DNA of 64,000 nucleotides, taken from positions 1 through 64,000 of the forward strand of contig JALGVA010000030.1 of NCBI GenBank assembly GCA_029820295.1, in the 5' to 3' direction. Of the stretch, positions 1 to 8,978 are shown one piece after another. Each line of letters begins with the position of its first letter. The first letter of the stretch is position 1. Position numbers and translations under genes: made by a program. The notes under the pieces were generated by a model. It made no database searches, had not been told where the DNA came from, and saw only the letters and a program-made list of their open reading frames with translations. The DNA is from Candidatus Zipacnadia bacterium. GTDB taxonomy: Bacteria > Armatimonadota > Zipacnadia > Zipacnadales > UBA5352.

Positions 1-1
1 T

Positions 2-376
2 TGCGCGAAGTACGTGCTGACGGCTCCCCGGCAGCTCCTCTTCGGGCGCATCGAGCGGCGCGTCGAGCGCATGATGGCGGCGGGCTGGCTGCAGGAGGTG
101 CGCGCGCTGGTGGCTGAGGGCGTCACCGCGCAGGCGCAGTCCATGCAGGCCATCGGCTACCGCCACCTGCTCGAGCACCTGGGGGGAGCGCGCGATCTGG
201 ACGAGACCGTTCGGCTCATCAAGCGCGACACGCGGCGCTACGCCAAGCGGCAGATGACCTGGCTGCGCGGCGGCGAGGGCTACCGGTGGCTGGCGATCGG
301 CAGCGAGCGCCAGCGACGCGCCTGTACCGGAATCCTCGCCGGGAGCGCGCAGCGCCTGTTGGGCGCGAGGGATTGA
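2..376 (+). CDS. miaA: tRNA dimethylallyltransferase, C-terminal part (5' truncated by window edge)
   Basis: Frame open from base 2; C-terminal MiaA pattern (QSMQAIGYRHLLEHLGG...RRYAKRQMTWLR); followed directly by hfq. Confidence 0.93.
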   Translation, partial: CAKYVLTAPRQLLFGRIERRVERMMAAGWLQEVRALVAEGVTAQAQSMQAIGYRHLLEHLGGARDLDETVRLIKRDTRRYAKRQMTWLRGGEGYRWLAIGSERQRRACTGILAGSAQRLLGARD

Positions 377-378
377 CC

Positions 379-621
379 ATGCCGAGCACCAAGCCGGCGG
401 TTCAGGACGACTACCTGAACGAGATGCGCACGTCCAAGAAGGCCGTCGAGGTCGTGCTGCTGGGCGGCCGCGTCATCCGCGGGACCGTGGTGGCGTTCGA
501 TACCTTCACGGTGCGCCTGCGCTGCACGCGCGACGACATCCTGATCTTCAAGAGCGCCATCGCGATCATCGGCCCGGCGCGCAACGGGCGCGGACGCTCC
601 GGCGCGGGCCGCCAGCCGTAG
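379..621 (+). CDS. hfq: RNA chaperone Hfq
   Basis: Sm-like protein, 80 aa: DDYLNEMRTSKKAVEVVLLGGRVIRGTVVAFDTFTVRL...IFKSAIAII; located after miaA. Confidence 0.93.
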   Translation: MPSTKPAVQDDYLNEMRTSKKAVEVVLLGGRVIRGTVVAFDTFTVRLRCTRDDILIFKSAIAIIGPARNGRGRSGAGRQP

Positions 622-639
622 CCGGGACGAGGTGCCCCC

Positions 640-1512
640 ATGCCACTGCGCTTCACCAAGATGCACGGGCTCGGCAACGACTACGTCTATGTGGTCGGTC
701 ACGACCAGGACCTCGAGCGCTACGATCTCGGCAGGCTCTCGGCCCTGGTCTCCGACCGCCACTTCGGCGTGGGTAGCGACGGCCTGATTCTGATCCTGCC
801 CTCGGAGATCGCCGACTTCCGCATGCGCATCTTCAACCCCGACGAGTCCGAGTCTAACATGTGCGGCAACGGCATGCGCTGCCTCGCCAAGTATGTCTAC
901 GAACACGGGCTCACCGACAGGACCGAGCTGGAGGTCGAGACGCCGGCGGGGATCATCCGGCCGTCGCTGACCATCCGCGGCAATGAGGTGACCTGCGTGA
1001 CCGTGGACATGGGCGAACCGCGGCTGGCGCGCGCCGACATCCCCATGGACGGCGAACCCGTCAACGAACCGGTCATCGACCAGGAGTTGTGCGTGGGTAC
1101 CGACTTCATCCGCGTCACCTGCGTGTCGATGGGCAATCCGCACTGTGTGTTGCTCGTCGACTCAGTGGACGGCGCGCCGGTGTGCGAGCTGGGCCCGCAG
1201 ATCGAGAACCACCCGTGCTTTCCGGACCGCACCAACGTGGAGTTCGTCGAGATCATCGACCGTCGCCATGTGCGCATGCGCGTGTGGGAACGCGGCGCGG
1301 GCGAGACCCTGGCCTGCGGCACCGGCGCATCGGCCACCTGCGTCGCCTGTGCGCTCAACGACCTGACCGACCGGGCCATCGAGGTGCAGCTTCTCGGCGG
1401 CGACCTCGACATCGAGTGGACCGGCGACAACCACGTGCTCATGACCGGCCCGGCCGTGGAGGTCTTCAGCGGCGAGCTGCGCGACGACTTCCTGGCCCCG
1501 GCCCTCACGTGA
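640..1512 (+). CDS. dapF: Diaminopimelate epimerase
   Basis: KMHGLGNDYVYV, NMCGNGMRCLAKY and ERGAGETLACGTGASA catalytic-cysteine motifs. Confidence 0.96.
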   Translation: MPLRFTKMHGLGNDYVYVVGHDQDLERYDLGRLSALVSDRHFGVGSDGLILILPSEIADFRMRIFNPDESESNMCGNGMRCLAKYVYEHGLTDRTELEVETPAGIIRPSLTIRGNEVTCVTVDMGEPRLARADIPMDGEPVNEPVIDQELCVGTDFIRVTCVSMGNPHCVLLVDSVDGAPVCELGPQIENHPCFPDRTNVEFVEIIDRRHVRMRVWERGAGETLACGTGASATCVACALNDLTDRAIEVQLLGGDLDIEWTGDNHVLMTGPAVEVFSGELRDDFLAPALT

Positions 1513-1591
1513 CCGGCCCGGACCGATTCGCGGCCGCAGCGTCCCTGCCGGCCGACGCACCCATCCGCCGTGTGGCGAGGGAGACCCCAGC

Positions 1592-2776
1592 ATGGAGCAG
1601 GCACAGCGACTTCAGCGCATCCCGCCCTACCCATTCCGGGAGATCGCCGCGCTGAAGACGAAGATGATCGAGGAGGGCCGCGAACCCATCGACTTCGGCA
1701 TCGGCGATCCGGACATGCCCACCCCGCAGTTCGTGATCGACGCGCTCTGCGAGGCCGCCAATGACCCGGAGACTCATCCCTACGACGAGTCGGGCTTCGG
1801 TACCCTGGAGTACAAGACGGCCATCGCCGACTTCGCGCGGCGGCGCTTCGGCGTGGACGTCAGCCCCGATGGGGAGATCCAGAGCACCATCGGCGGCAAG
1901 GAGGCGCTGGTGCACGTCGTGTGGGCCTACATCGACCCCGGCGACGTGGTGCTTGTTCCTGATCCGGCCTACTCAGTCTATAAGGTACAGGCGAGCTGGT
2001 GCGGCGGAGCGGCTTTCCCGATGCCGCTGGAGCCGGGCAACAACTTCCTGCCTGACCTCGACGCCATCCCGGCGGCGGTCCGGCAGCAGGCGAAGATGCT
2101 CTTCCTGAACTACCCGAACAACCCCACCGGCGCGGTCGCGCCGCTGGAGTACCTGGAGCGCGCCGTTGCCTTCGCGCGCGAACACGAGATGGTCATCGTC
2201 CAGGACGCGGCCTACGTCGAGGTGTACTACGATGATGCCGACAGGCCGCACTCGATCCTGGAGATCGACGGCGCGAAGGACGTTGCCATCGAGATCCACT
2301 CGCTGTCCAAGACCTTCAACATGACCGGCTGGCGCGTGGGTTGGGCCATGGGCGGCGGGGAGCACATCGAGGCGCTCTCGCGCGCGAAGAGCAACGTCGA
2401 CTCGGGCACCTTCATGGCCATCCAGCGCGCGGCCATCGCGGGCCTCAACGGCTACGAGCAGTTCGCGCCGAAGATGCAGGCCGAGTACCGCGCGCGCCGC
2501 GATGCGCTCATCGCCGGGCTGCAGAGCCTGGGCTGCCCGATCGAGGCCCCACGCGCCACTTTCTACGTGTGGGTGCCGGTGCCCGAGGGCTTCACCAGCG
2601 AGGGCTTCGCGACGAAGCTGCTGGGCGACTGCCGGGTCCTGGCGATCCCGGGCGCGGTCTACGGCCCGTGCGGCGAGGGCTTCGTGCGCATGTCGCTGAC
2701 CATCAAGGCGCAGGACAAGCTCGGGCAGATCGAGCAGGCGATCGACAACATGAGAGCGGGCGGGGTCTTCTGGTAG
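1592..2776 (+). CDS. dapL: LL-diaminopimelate aminotransferase (PLP-dependent class I/II)
   Basis: IDFGIGDPDMPTP, NYPNNPTGA, SLSKTFNMTGWRVG PLP-lysine motif; adjacent to dapF. Confidence 0.88.
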   Translation: MEQAQRLQRIPPYPFREIAALKTKMIEEGREPIDFGIGDPDMPTPQFVIDALCEAANDPETHPYDESGFGTLEYKTAIADFARRRFGVDVSPDGEIQSTIGGKEALVHVVWAYIDPGDVVLVPDPAYSVYKVQASWCGGAAFPMPLEPGNNFLPDLDAIPAAVRQQAKMLFLNYPNNPTGAVAPLEYLERAVAFAREHEMVIVQDAAYVEVYYDDADRPHSILEIDGAKDVAIEIHSLSKTFNMTGWRVGWAMGGGEHIEALSRAKSNVDSGTFMAIQRAAIAGLNGYEQFAPKMQAEYRARRDALIAGLQSLGCPIEAPRATFYVWVPVPEGFTSEGFATKLLGDCRVLAIPGAVYGPCGEGFVRMSLTIKAQDKLGQIEQAIDNMRAGGVFW

Positions 2777-2802
2777 GCCCTGAACGTGGGAGGCGAGCGC
2801 GC

Positions 2803-4119
2803 TTGAGTCGCACGGACAGGCAGGATGAGCAGGCGGAGAACACCGGGATCGAGCGCGCGATCCTCGTCGGCATAGACGACCTCGAAGGCCGGGGCCGGCG
2901 GTCGATGCGCGAGCTGATCGAGCTTGCCAAGACCGCCGGCGCCTCAGTTCTGGGCCTGGTCACGCAGAGCCGTGCGAAGCCCGACCGCAGCACCTGGATC
3001 GGCTCGGGCAAGCTCGACGACCTGGCGGTCGAGATCAGGGCGATGGACGCCGACGTGGTGATCTTCAACGGCGAGCTGTCGCCCGTGCAGAACCGCAACC
3101 TGGTCGAGGCGCTGGACTGCAAGGTCCTGGACCGCACCGAGCTGATCCTCGACATCTTCGCCCGGCACGCGCACACGCGCGAGGGCAAGCTGCAGGTCGA
3201 GCTGGCCCAGGCACAGTACACACTCCCGCGCCTGGCCGGCCGCGGGCGCATGATGGACCGCATCGGCGGCACGCGCGTGGGCGTCGGGATGGGCGTGCGC
3301 GGCCCGGGCGAGACCAAGATCGACGTCGAACGCCGCACGCTGCGCCGGCGCATCCAGCGCCTCGAGGAGGAGATCGAGGAAGTGCGGACGCGTCGCGAGA
3401 CCGAGCGCCGCGCGCGTCGGCAGTCAGGGCTCTCTGCCGCCTCGCTGGTGGGTTACACGAACGCCGGCAAGTCCACGCTGCTCAATGCGCTCGCGGGCTC
3501 GCACGAGGTCAGTACTCACGACCGGCTGTTCGAGACGCTCGATCCCACCACCCGGCGCATTGACCTCGATGAGGGGCGACAGTGCCTGCTCACCGACACC
3601 GTGGGCTTCATCCAGGACCTCCCGCACCAGGTCGTGGCGGCCTTCCGCGCGACGCTCGAGGAGGTCACCGAGGCGAACCTGCTGCTGCACGTGGTCGATG
3701 CCGCGTGGCCGGCGGCGTGGGAGCAGTACGCCGGGGCGACCGAGGTGCTGCAGGAGCTGGGCGCGGCGGAACTCCCGACCATCGCCGTGCTCAACAAGAT
3801 CGACCTGGTCTCCTCCGAGCGCACGCTCGAGATCCTGCAGAGCCGCATCCCCAACGCCATCCGCGTCTCGGCGCTGGAGGGCACCGGCCTCGACGACCTG
3901 CGCCGGCGTATGTCGGACCTGCTGTTCGCGCACCTGATCGAGGTGACGCTGCACATCCCTTACGACCGCATGGAGCTGATGGAGCTGCTCAACGAGCGGG
4001 GGCACGTCTCGGCCACGGAGTACGAGCCCGAGTACGTGATCACGCGCGCTGAGGTAGACGAGCCGACGCTGGCGCGCGTGCGCGACCTGGTGGTCAACGA
4101 GGGGCCAGACCGCCGCTGA
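2803..4119 (+). CDS. hflX: GTPase HflX (TTG start inferred)
   Basis: GTRVGVGMGVRGPGETKIDVERR, GYTNAGKSTLLNAL P-loop, DTVGFIQDLPHQ, NKIDLV; ORF 2341-4119 trimmed to avoid overlapping dapL. Confidence 0.92.
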   Translation: MSRTDRQDEQAENTGIERAILVGIDDLEGRGRRSMRELIELAKTAGASVLGLVTQSRAKPDRSTWIGSGKLDDLAVEIRAMDADVVIFNGELSPVQNRNLVEALDCKVLDRTELILDIFARHAHTREGKLQVELAQAQYTLPRLAGRGRMMDRIGGTRVGVGMGVRGPGETKIDVERRTLRRRIQRLEEEIEEVRTRRETERRARRQSGLSAASLVGYTNAGKSTLLNALAGSHEVSTHDRLFETLDPTTRRIDLDEGRQCLLTDTVGFIQDLPHQVVAAFRATLEEVTEANLLLHVVDAAWPAAWEQYAGATEVLQELGAAELPTIAVLNKIDLVSSERTLEILQSRIPNAIRVSALEGTGLDDLRRRMSDLLFAHLIEVTLHIPYDRMELMELLNERGHVSATEYEPEYVITRAEVDEPTLARVRDLVVNEGPDRR

Positions 4120-4137
4120 CGTGGACGCCCTTCCGGC

Positions 4138-5151
4138 CTACGACTCGCGCACGGACGCCAGCAGATCACCGGCGTCCGCCCACGGATGCTGACCGGGGAG
4201 GCCGACATCGCTGTGCTCGCGGAAGCAGCCGTAGTTCCACAGGTAGCCCGCGGCGGGCGCGTGGAACTCGACGGTCGCCAGGTCCTCCTCGCGGATCAGG
4301 TGGCCGAGGACTTGGTCGGCCTCGACGCGGTCGGACGTCTGCAGCCCCGCTTCCACGAAGAGCCCCGCGCACGGCGCCTCGAGCTTGTGCAGCCGCGCCT
4401 CATCGCCCTCCGCGTCGAGGCCGAACTCGACGTACGGGCCGTCCAGCGGCTCCGGGTCGCCGTCGAGCATGCCGAAGAGCTTCGCGCAGTTGGTCGCCGC
4501 CCGCAGGCCCTCGGCAACCTCCTTCGGCCGGATGACCCACTGCGGCGCCAGCTCGATGGTGATCGCGCCGCGGGCCGGATCGTTGTTGAAGTGCGCGCCG
4601 ATGGTGGTGCCGCCGCCCGTGTTCCCGCCGCCCGGGCGCCAACTGATGAAGCGGATCGCGGAGGCGCGGGCCATCGCGGTGGAGTGCTCGTTGTCACTGC
4701 GCGCCAGCGTGGCCGTCGCGGTGAAGCGCGACCACGAGTGCAGGTCCAGGCAGCGCGAGCAGTGGCGCGCGACGGCCTCGTAGATGGAGTGACTGACGCG
4801 CGCGGTGTCGTTGCCCTCGGGGTCGCCGGGCCAGGTGCGGTTCATGTTGTGGCCCGCATCATCGCTGTAGGATTGCTCGGGCCCGAGGCTGATGTGTGAG
4901 CGCCGATGGCGCAGCGCCGGCAGGTTGGCGAAGGGCACGAGGAAGACCTCACCCGCGCGCAGGCCCTGCTCGCACACCTCGCGGAAGCGCCGGATCACCT
5001 CGCAGCCCTGCACCTCGTTGCCGTGTTGGGCGGCGAGCACCATGAAGCTCTCACCCGCGCGCCCGGAGTCGATATGCCAGAACGGCGTGCGCACTTCTGA
5101 GCCATCCGTGAGCGTCGCGACTGCGTGGTCGAGCGTCGCTGCCGGCGCCAT
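4138..5151 (-). CDS. Succinylglutamate desuccinylase/aspartoacylase family (M14-like) protein, paralog 1
   Basis: Zn motif HGNEVQG, NMNRTWPG, CLDLHSWSRF. Confidence 0.85.
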   Translation of the reverse strand: MAPAATLDHAVATLTDGSEVRTPFWHIDSGRAGESFMVLAAQHGNEVQGCEVIRRFREVCEQGLRAGEVFLVPFANLPALRHRRSHISLGPEQSYSDDAGHNMNRTWPGDPEGNDTARVSHSIYEAVARHCSRCLDLHSWSRFTATATLARSDNEHSTAMARASAIRFISWRPGGGNTGGGTTIGAHFNNDPARGAITIELAPQWVIRPKEVAEGLRAATNCAKLFGMLDGDPEPLDGPYVEFGLDAEGDEARLHKLEAPCAGLFVEAGLQTSDRVEADQVLGHLIREEDLATVEFHAPAAGYLWNYGCFREHSDVGLPGQHPWADAGDLLASVRES

Positions 5152-5181
5152 TTTCTGCCTCCTGCTCGTCTCTGCGTGGTC

Positions 5182-6174
5182 TTACCCGGTCACGATGCTC
5201 GCCATGGGGTCGCCGGGCTGCGAGTACGGGTGCTGGTCGGCGAGGCTGACGTCCGGGTCGGGCCGGTGGCTGCCGAAGCGCCACAGCCAGCCGCCGACCG
5301 GCGCGACGATCTCCTCGGTCGCGAGGCCATCGTCGCGGATGATGTGCCCCAGGCTCTGCTCCGCCTCAACGCGGTCCTCAAGCTGCAGGTCGGGGGCCTG
5401 CACGAAGAGCCCTGAGCATTGCGCCTCGACCACGACCGTCGTGTCATCGGTGACAGCGATGCCCGTGTCCGGAGGCAGCTCGGGCTCACCCGGCAGCATG
5501 CCCAGCATCTTCGCCACGTTGGTCACCGTGCGCAGGCCGGTCTGCACCTCGCGCTCGACCATCACGTACTGGCCGGCGAACTCGACCGCCATGCCTGCGC
5601 CGCCGCGCGCCATGACAACGTCGCGCACCTGCGCGGGCGGATCGACCGCTGCGGCCGGACGCCACCAGGTGAAGCGTGTGCCCGCGACCTCGCCCATGCG
5701 CCGGCTCTCGCCGCCATCGTCGGTGGCGAGCGTGGCGGTTGCCCAGAACTTGTTCCAGCAGTGCAGGTCGATCACGTGGCTGGCGTGCCGCACAATCTCC
5801 TCGTGCAGCGCGTGCGCCAGGCGCTGCACGTCGTTGCCCTCCGGATCGCCGGGCCACTGCCCGTTGATGTTGTGCGCGCGATGTCGGTCAGTGCCCTTCT
5901 CCTCAGGGCCGAGCAGGATGCTGTTGCGCCGGTGGCGGATCGCGGGCAGGTTGGCGAACGGCACCAGCCACGCTGTCCCACACAGCAGCCCTTCGGCGCA
6001 CTCACCCATGAAGCGCCGGATGACCTCCGCGCCCTGCACCTCGTTGCCGTGCTGGGCTGCGAGCACCAGCAGGTCGGGACCGTCGGCGCCCGATCGCACA
6101 CGCCACCAGGGCGTGGCGAGTTCGCTCCCGTCGCGGAACGTGGCAATAGCGTGGTGACGCTCGACCTCCGGCAT
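5182..6174 (-). CDS. Succinylglutamate desuccinylase/aspartoacylase family (M14-like) protein, paralog 2
   Basis: HGNEVQG, NINGQWPG, VIDLHCW; colinear similarity to the adjacent paralog. Confidence 0.84.
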   Translation of the reverse strand: MPEVERHHAIATFRDGSELATPWWRVRSGADGPDLLVLAAQHGNEVQGAEVIRRFMGECAEGLLCGTAWLVPFANLPAIRHRRNSILLGPEEKGTDRHRAHNINGQWPGDPEGNDVQRLAHALHEEIVRHASHVIDLHCWNKFWATATLATDDGGESRRMGEVAGTRFTWWRPAAAVDPPAQVRDVVMARGGAGMAVEFAGQYVMVEREVQTGLRTVTNVAKMLGMLPGEPELPPDTGIAVTDDTTVVVEAQCSGLFVQAPDLQLEDRVEAEQSLGHIIRDDGLATEEIVAPVGGWLWRFGSHRPDPDVSLADQHPYSQPGDPMASIVTG

Positions 6175-6195
6175 CGTGGGGAGACCTCCGGCGCG

Positions 6196-7080
6196 TCAGA
6201 TGATCGTGACGGGCGGCTCGCGGCGCACCACCGAGCGCAGGTAGCGCCGCGCCGGATGGCCCACGGCCATGCCCACGCGCAGCACGTGGCCCTCGGGCAG
6301 GTCCAGCACGGACATGAAGCCCGGATCGATCAACATCGGCATGTTGAGAAAGCCGACGATGCATGTCCCCAGCCCCAGCGAGGTCGCCGCGAGCATCATG
6401 TTCGCGGCCGCGTAGGTGCAGCTCACCTCTGCCACCGGGGCATCGGCGGTTGAGTGCACCATCGCCAGCACCGGCGCGTGCCACATCAGGCGGTCGTCGC
6501 CGCGGTCGTGCGCACGCACGATGAGCCGCAGCGCCCCGCTCATCGCGTCCAGCATGTGCAGCGCAGCTTCGCCATGCCTCGCGGCCAGCTCCTCGCGGCC
6601 GGAGTCGTCCGCCGCGCGCGCGAGCAGATCGCGGTAGAATTCGGCGTAGGCCGCGCGAATCTCGTCCAGGCGCGCGGAGTCGGTCACGAAGGTGAACGCC
6701 CAGGGCTGCGCGTTGTGGCCACTGGGGGCCAGGATCGCCGCCTCAACCAGCCTGCGCAGGTCGGCCTCGGGCACCGGCTCGTCGGTGTACCGGCGGATGC
6801 TGCGGCGCTGCCCGAGCAGCGCCATCAAGTCTTCGTAGCCGACCGCAGGCTGAGCCGGCAGGTCGCGCATGCGCTCAGCCGGCATCGCCGGATGCGTCAA
6901 CGCCCCGCTCGGGCAGACCACGGCGCACGCCCCGCAGACGATGCAGCGGCCGATGCCGCAGGCCTCCACGCCGCTCCGGCGCAGTTTGAGCACCTCGAAC
7001 CGGCAGACCTCGACACACGCTCCGCAGGATATGCACACCTCCTGGTCGATCTCGGGCCGGACGTCCTCCACGGCAGTCAC
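6196..7080 (-). CDS. Ferredoxin-nitroreductase fusion (two 4Fe-4S motifs plus FMN nitroreductase domain)
   Basis: CISCGACVEVCRFEV and CIVCGACAVVCPSGAL, then RRSIRRYTDEPVP...APSGHNAQPW nitroreductase motif. Confidence 0.88.
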   Translation of the reverse strand: MTAVEDVRPEIDQEVCISCGACVEVCRFEVLKLRRSGVEACGIGRCIVCGACAVVCPSGALTHPAMPAERMRDLPAQPAVGYEDLMALLGQRRSIRRYTDEPVPEADLRRLVEAAILAPSGHNAQPWAFTFVTDSARLDEIRAAYAEFYRDLLARAADDSGREELAARHGEAALHMLDAMSGALRLIVRAHDRGDDRLMWHAPVLAMVHSTADAPVAEVSCTYAAANMMLAATSLGLGTCIVGFLNMPMLIDPGFMSVLDLPEGHVLRVGMAVGHPARRYLRSVVRREPPVTII

Positions 7081-7097
7081 TCCTCGGATGCCGACGG

Positions 7098-7979
7098 TCA
7101 GATGAAGTCGATCGCAGCCGCGCGCTTGTCCACCGAGCGCAGGTACTCCTCCGCGGGGTAGCCGATAACCAGCGCGGCATCGATGGTGTGCTCCGGCGGC
7201 ACCCCCAGCAGCTCCTGCAGGCGCCGGTCGCGTTCGGCGACGGCCGTCAGGAAACCCACGACGCAGGTGCCCAGGCCCATGGCGGTCGCCATGAGCATGA
7301 TGTTGCTCACGGCGTAGTGCGCGCTCTCAGTGCCCGCCGGGTCCTCCTCGGGCGAGTGCACGACCATCAGCGTCGGGGCGTCCCACAGCAGCCGGTCCTG
7401 ACCATCGTGGTGCTTCGCGATGATGTTGTTGAGCAGCGGCCGCGCCTCCTCGAGACTCTCGATCGCGTGGTTGCCCACGGTCAGACGCAGCATCGCGCGG
7501 CTGAGTGTGCCGTCGAGCATGTTCAGCAGCGAGACGTAGATCGCCAGGATGCGGCGGCGGATGTGCGCCAGGCGATCGGGGTCCTGGATGACGTTGAAGT
7601 GCCACGACTGTTCGTTGAGGCCGCTCGGAGCCTGCACGCCGGCCTCAATGAGCGTCATCACGTCCTCCTCGGACACCGGCCGGTCCGCGTAACTGCGCAC
7701 GCTGCGCCGCTTGCGCAGCAGATCGAAGAGCAGGCGTGGGTCCACGCCGTCGTCCCACGGCAGCAGCTCGCGGAAATGCTCCGGGTTCATCGATGGGTGA
7801 GTAATCGCCCCGGTGGGACAGACCGCGACGCAGTGTCCGCACACGAAGCACGGCGTGGGGCCATCGGGCGCGGGACGCTGCTCGCCCGCCACCAGCACAT
7901 CCGTCGAGCACACGGCCACGCAGCGGCCGCAGTTGGTGCACAGATCGGCATCGATGACCGGCAGTCCCTCAGGTCTCAC
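7098..7979 (-). CDS. Ferredoxin-nitroreductase fusion, second copy (GTG start behind GGAGGT inferred)
   Basis: CTNCGRCVAVCSTDVL, CFVCGHCVAVCPTGAI, RRSVRSYADRPVS...APSGLNEQSWHF. Confidence 0.87.
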   Translation of the reverse strand: MRPEGLPVIDADLCTNCGRCVAVCSTDVLVAGEQRPAPDGPTPCFVCGHCVAVCPTGAITHPSMNPEHFRELLPWDDGVDPRLLFDLLRKRRSVRSYADRPVSEEDVMTLIEAGVQAPSGLNEQSWHFNVIQDPDRLAHIRRRILAIYVSLLNMLDGTLSRAMLRLTVGNHAIESLEEARPLLNNIIAKHHDGQDRLLWDAPTLMVVHSPEEDPAGTESAHYAVSNIMLMATAMGLGTCVVGFLTAVAERDRRLQELLGVPPEHTIDAALVIGYPAEEYLRSVDKRAAAIDFI

Positions 7980-7996
7980 GCGCGTCCACCTCCCTC

Positions 7997-8965
7997 TCAC
8001 ACTCCTACCAGCGACTCGACCATGAAGTACCACGGGCCGCGATGGTCCGCCAGCGCGTCGCGCACGTGGCCCGCGAAGGGCAGCACCATCGCGACCTCGC
8101 CGACCTCGCGCTCCAGCCCGAGGTCACCGAGCATCTGACACTCCGGAGCCGCCTCGTCGAGGATCAGCAGCACCGTCTCCTCGGGCGCGGCGGCCAGCAG
8201 CGAGCCCACCTGGTCGGCGTTCATCACGTCGGCCGCCAGGTCGTACGCCACACAGACCGTGCGCGTTCCCGATGGCAGCTTCACATCGGCGCGCGCGAAG
8301 GTCGCCGTCGAGATCGGGCCGGCACCGGTCATCTCGCCGATGATGGTCGGGGCCTCACCCGGCGGGTCGAGCTTATGCCAGCGCCACAGCGCCTCGTCAA
8401 GCGGCGCGTAACCCTCGTAGCCCGCGAAGTAGCCGTCCAGCAGCGCGCGCAGCGCCGCGCCATGCTCAGCGGCATCGACCGGCGGCGGTGCGCAGCCACC
8501 CCAACCAGGGCGCGGCCCCATGAACATCGCGCCCTGCGCCCGGGTGAGGTAGCCCATGCGCTCGTAGAAGCGGTAGGGATGGCCCGCCGGGTTCGTGTAC
8601 AGCACCGACGCCTCGACGCCCGCCGCCGCCAGGGCCTCGTGCGCCCGCTCCATGAGCGCCCGCGCGAGGCCCTGGCGGCGGTAGTCCGGGTATGTCGCCA
8701 CACTGTCGATGATCCCGCAGCGCGTGCGCTCGCCGCCGAGCTGCAGTTCCTGCACACACACCAGCACCTGCGAGACCAGCCGGTCGCCGTCAAGCGCGGC
8801 CTGGCACAAAGCCGGCTCGGTGCCCGGGCGCCGCAGGTACCACGCGGTCCACGCCTCATCGACCTCCATCGCGCCCTCATACTCGGCGAAGGCGGCATTG
8901 GTCAACCGCATCACCTGCGCGGCGGTGTCGGGCACGTCCGTGAAGTCCGTCAGCGTGCAGCCCAT
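7997..8965 (-). CDS. GNAT family N-acetyltransferase
   Basis: VATYPDYRRQGLARALMERAHEALAAAGVEASVLYTNPAGHPYRFYERMGY acetyl-CoA binding motif. Confidence 0.85.
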   Translation of the reverse strand: MGCTLTDFTDVPDTAAQVMRLTNAAFAEYEGAMEVDEAWTAWYLRRPGTEPALCQAALDGDRLVSQVLVCVQELQLGGERTRCGIIDSVATYPDYRRQGLARALMERAHEALAAAGVEASVLYTNPAGHPYRFYERMGYLTRAQGAMFMGPRPGWGGCAPPPVDAAEHGAALRALLDGYFAGYEGYAPLDEALWRWHKLDPPGEAPTIIGEMTGAGPISTATFARADVKLPSGTRTVCVAYDLAADVMNADQVGSLLAAAPEETVLLILDEAAPECQMLGDLGLEREVGEVAMVLPFAGHVRDALADHRGPWYFMVESLVGV

Positions 8966-8978
8966 CCCCGGCGCCTCC

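Noticed and set aside
280-1143. Long minus-strand ORF antisense to hfq/dapF
   Set aside because: High-GC shadow ORF; overlaps well-supported dapF and has low-complexity His/Arg/Ala composition.
2341-2802. N-terminal extension of the hflX ORF
   Set aside because: Overlaps dapL in another frame; Arg/Ala/Gly-rich; a TTG start after dapL fits HflX length.
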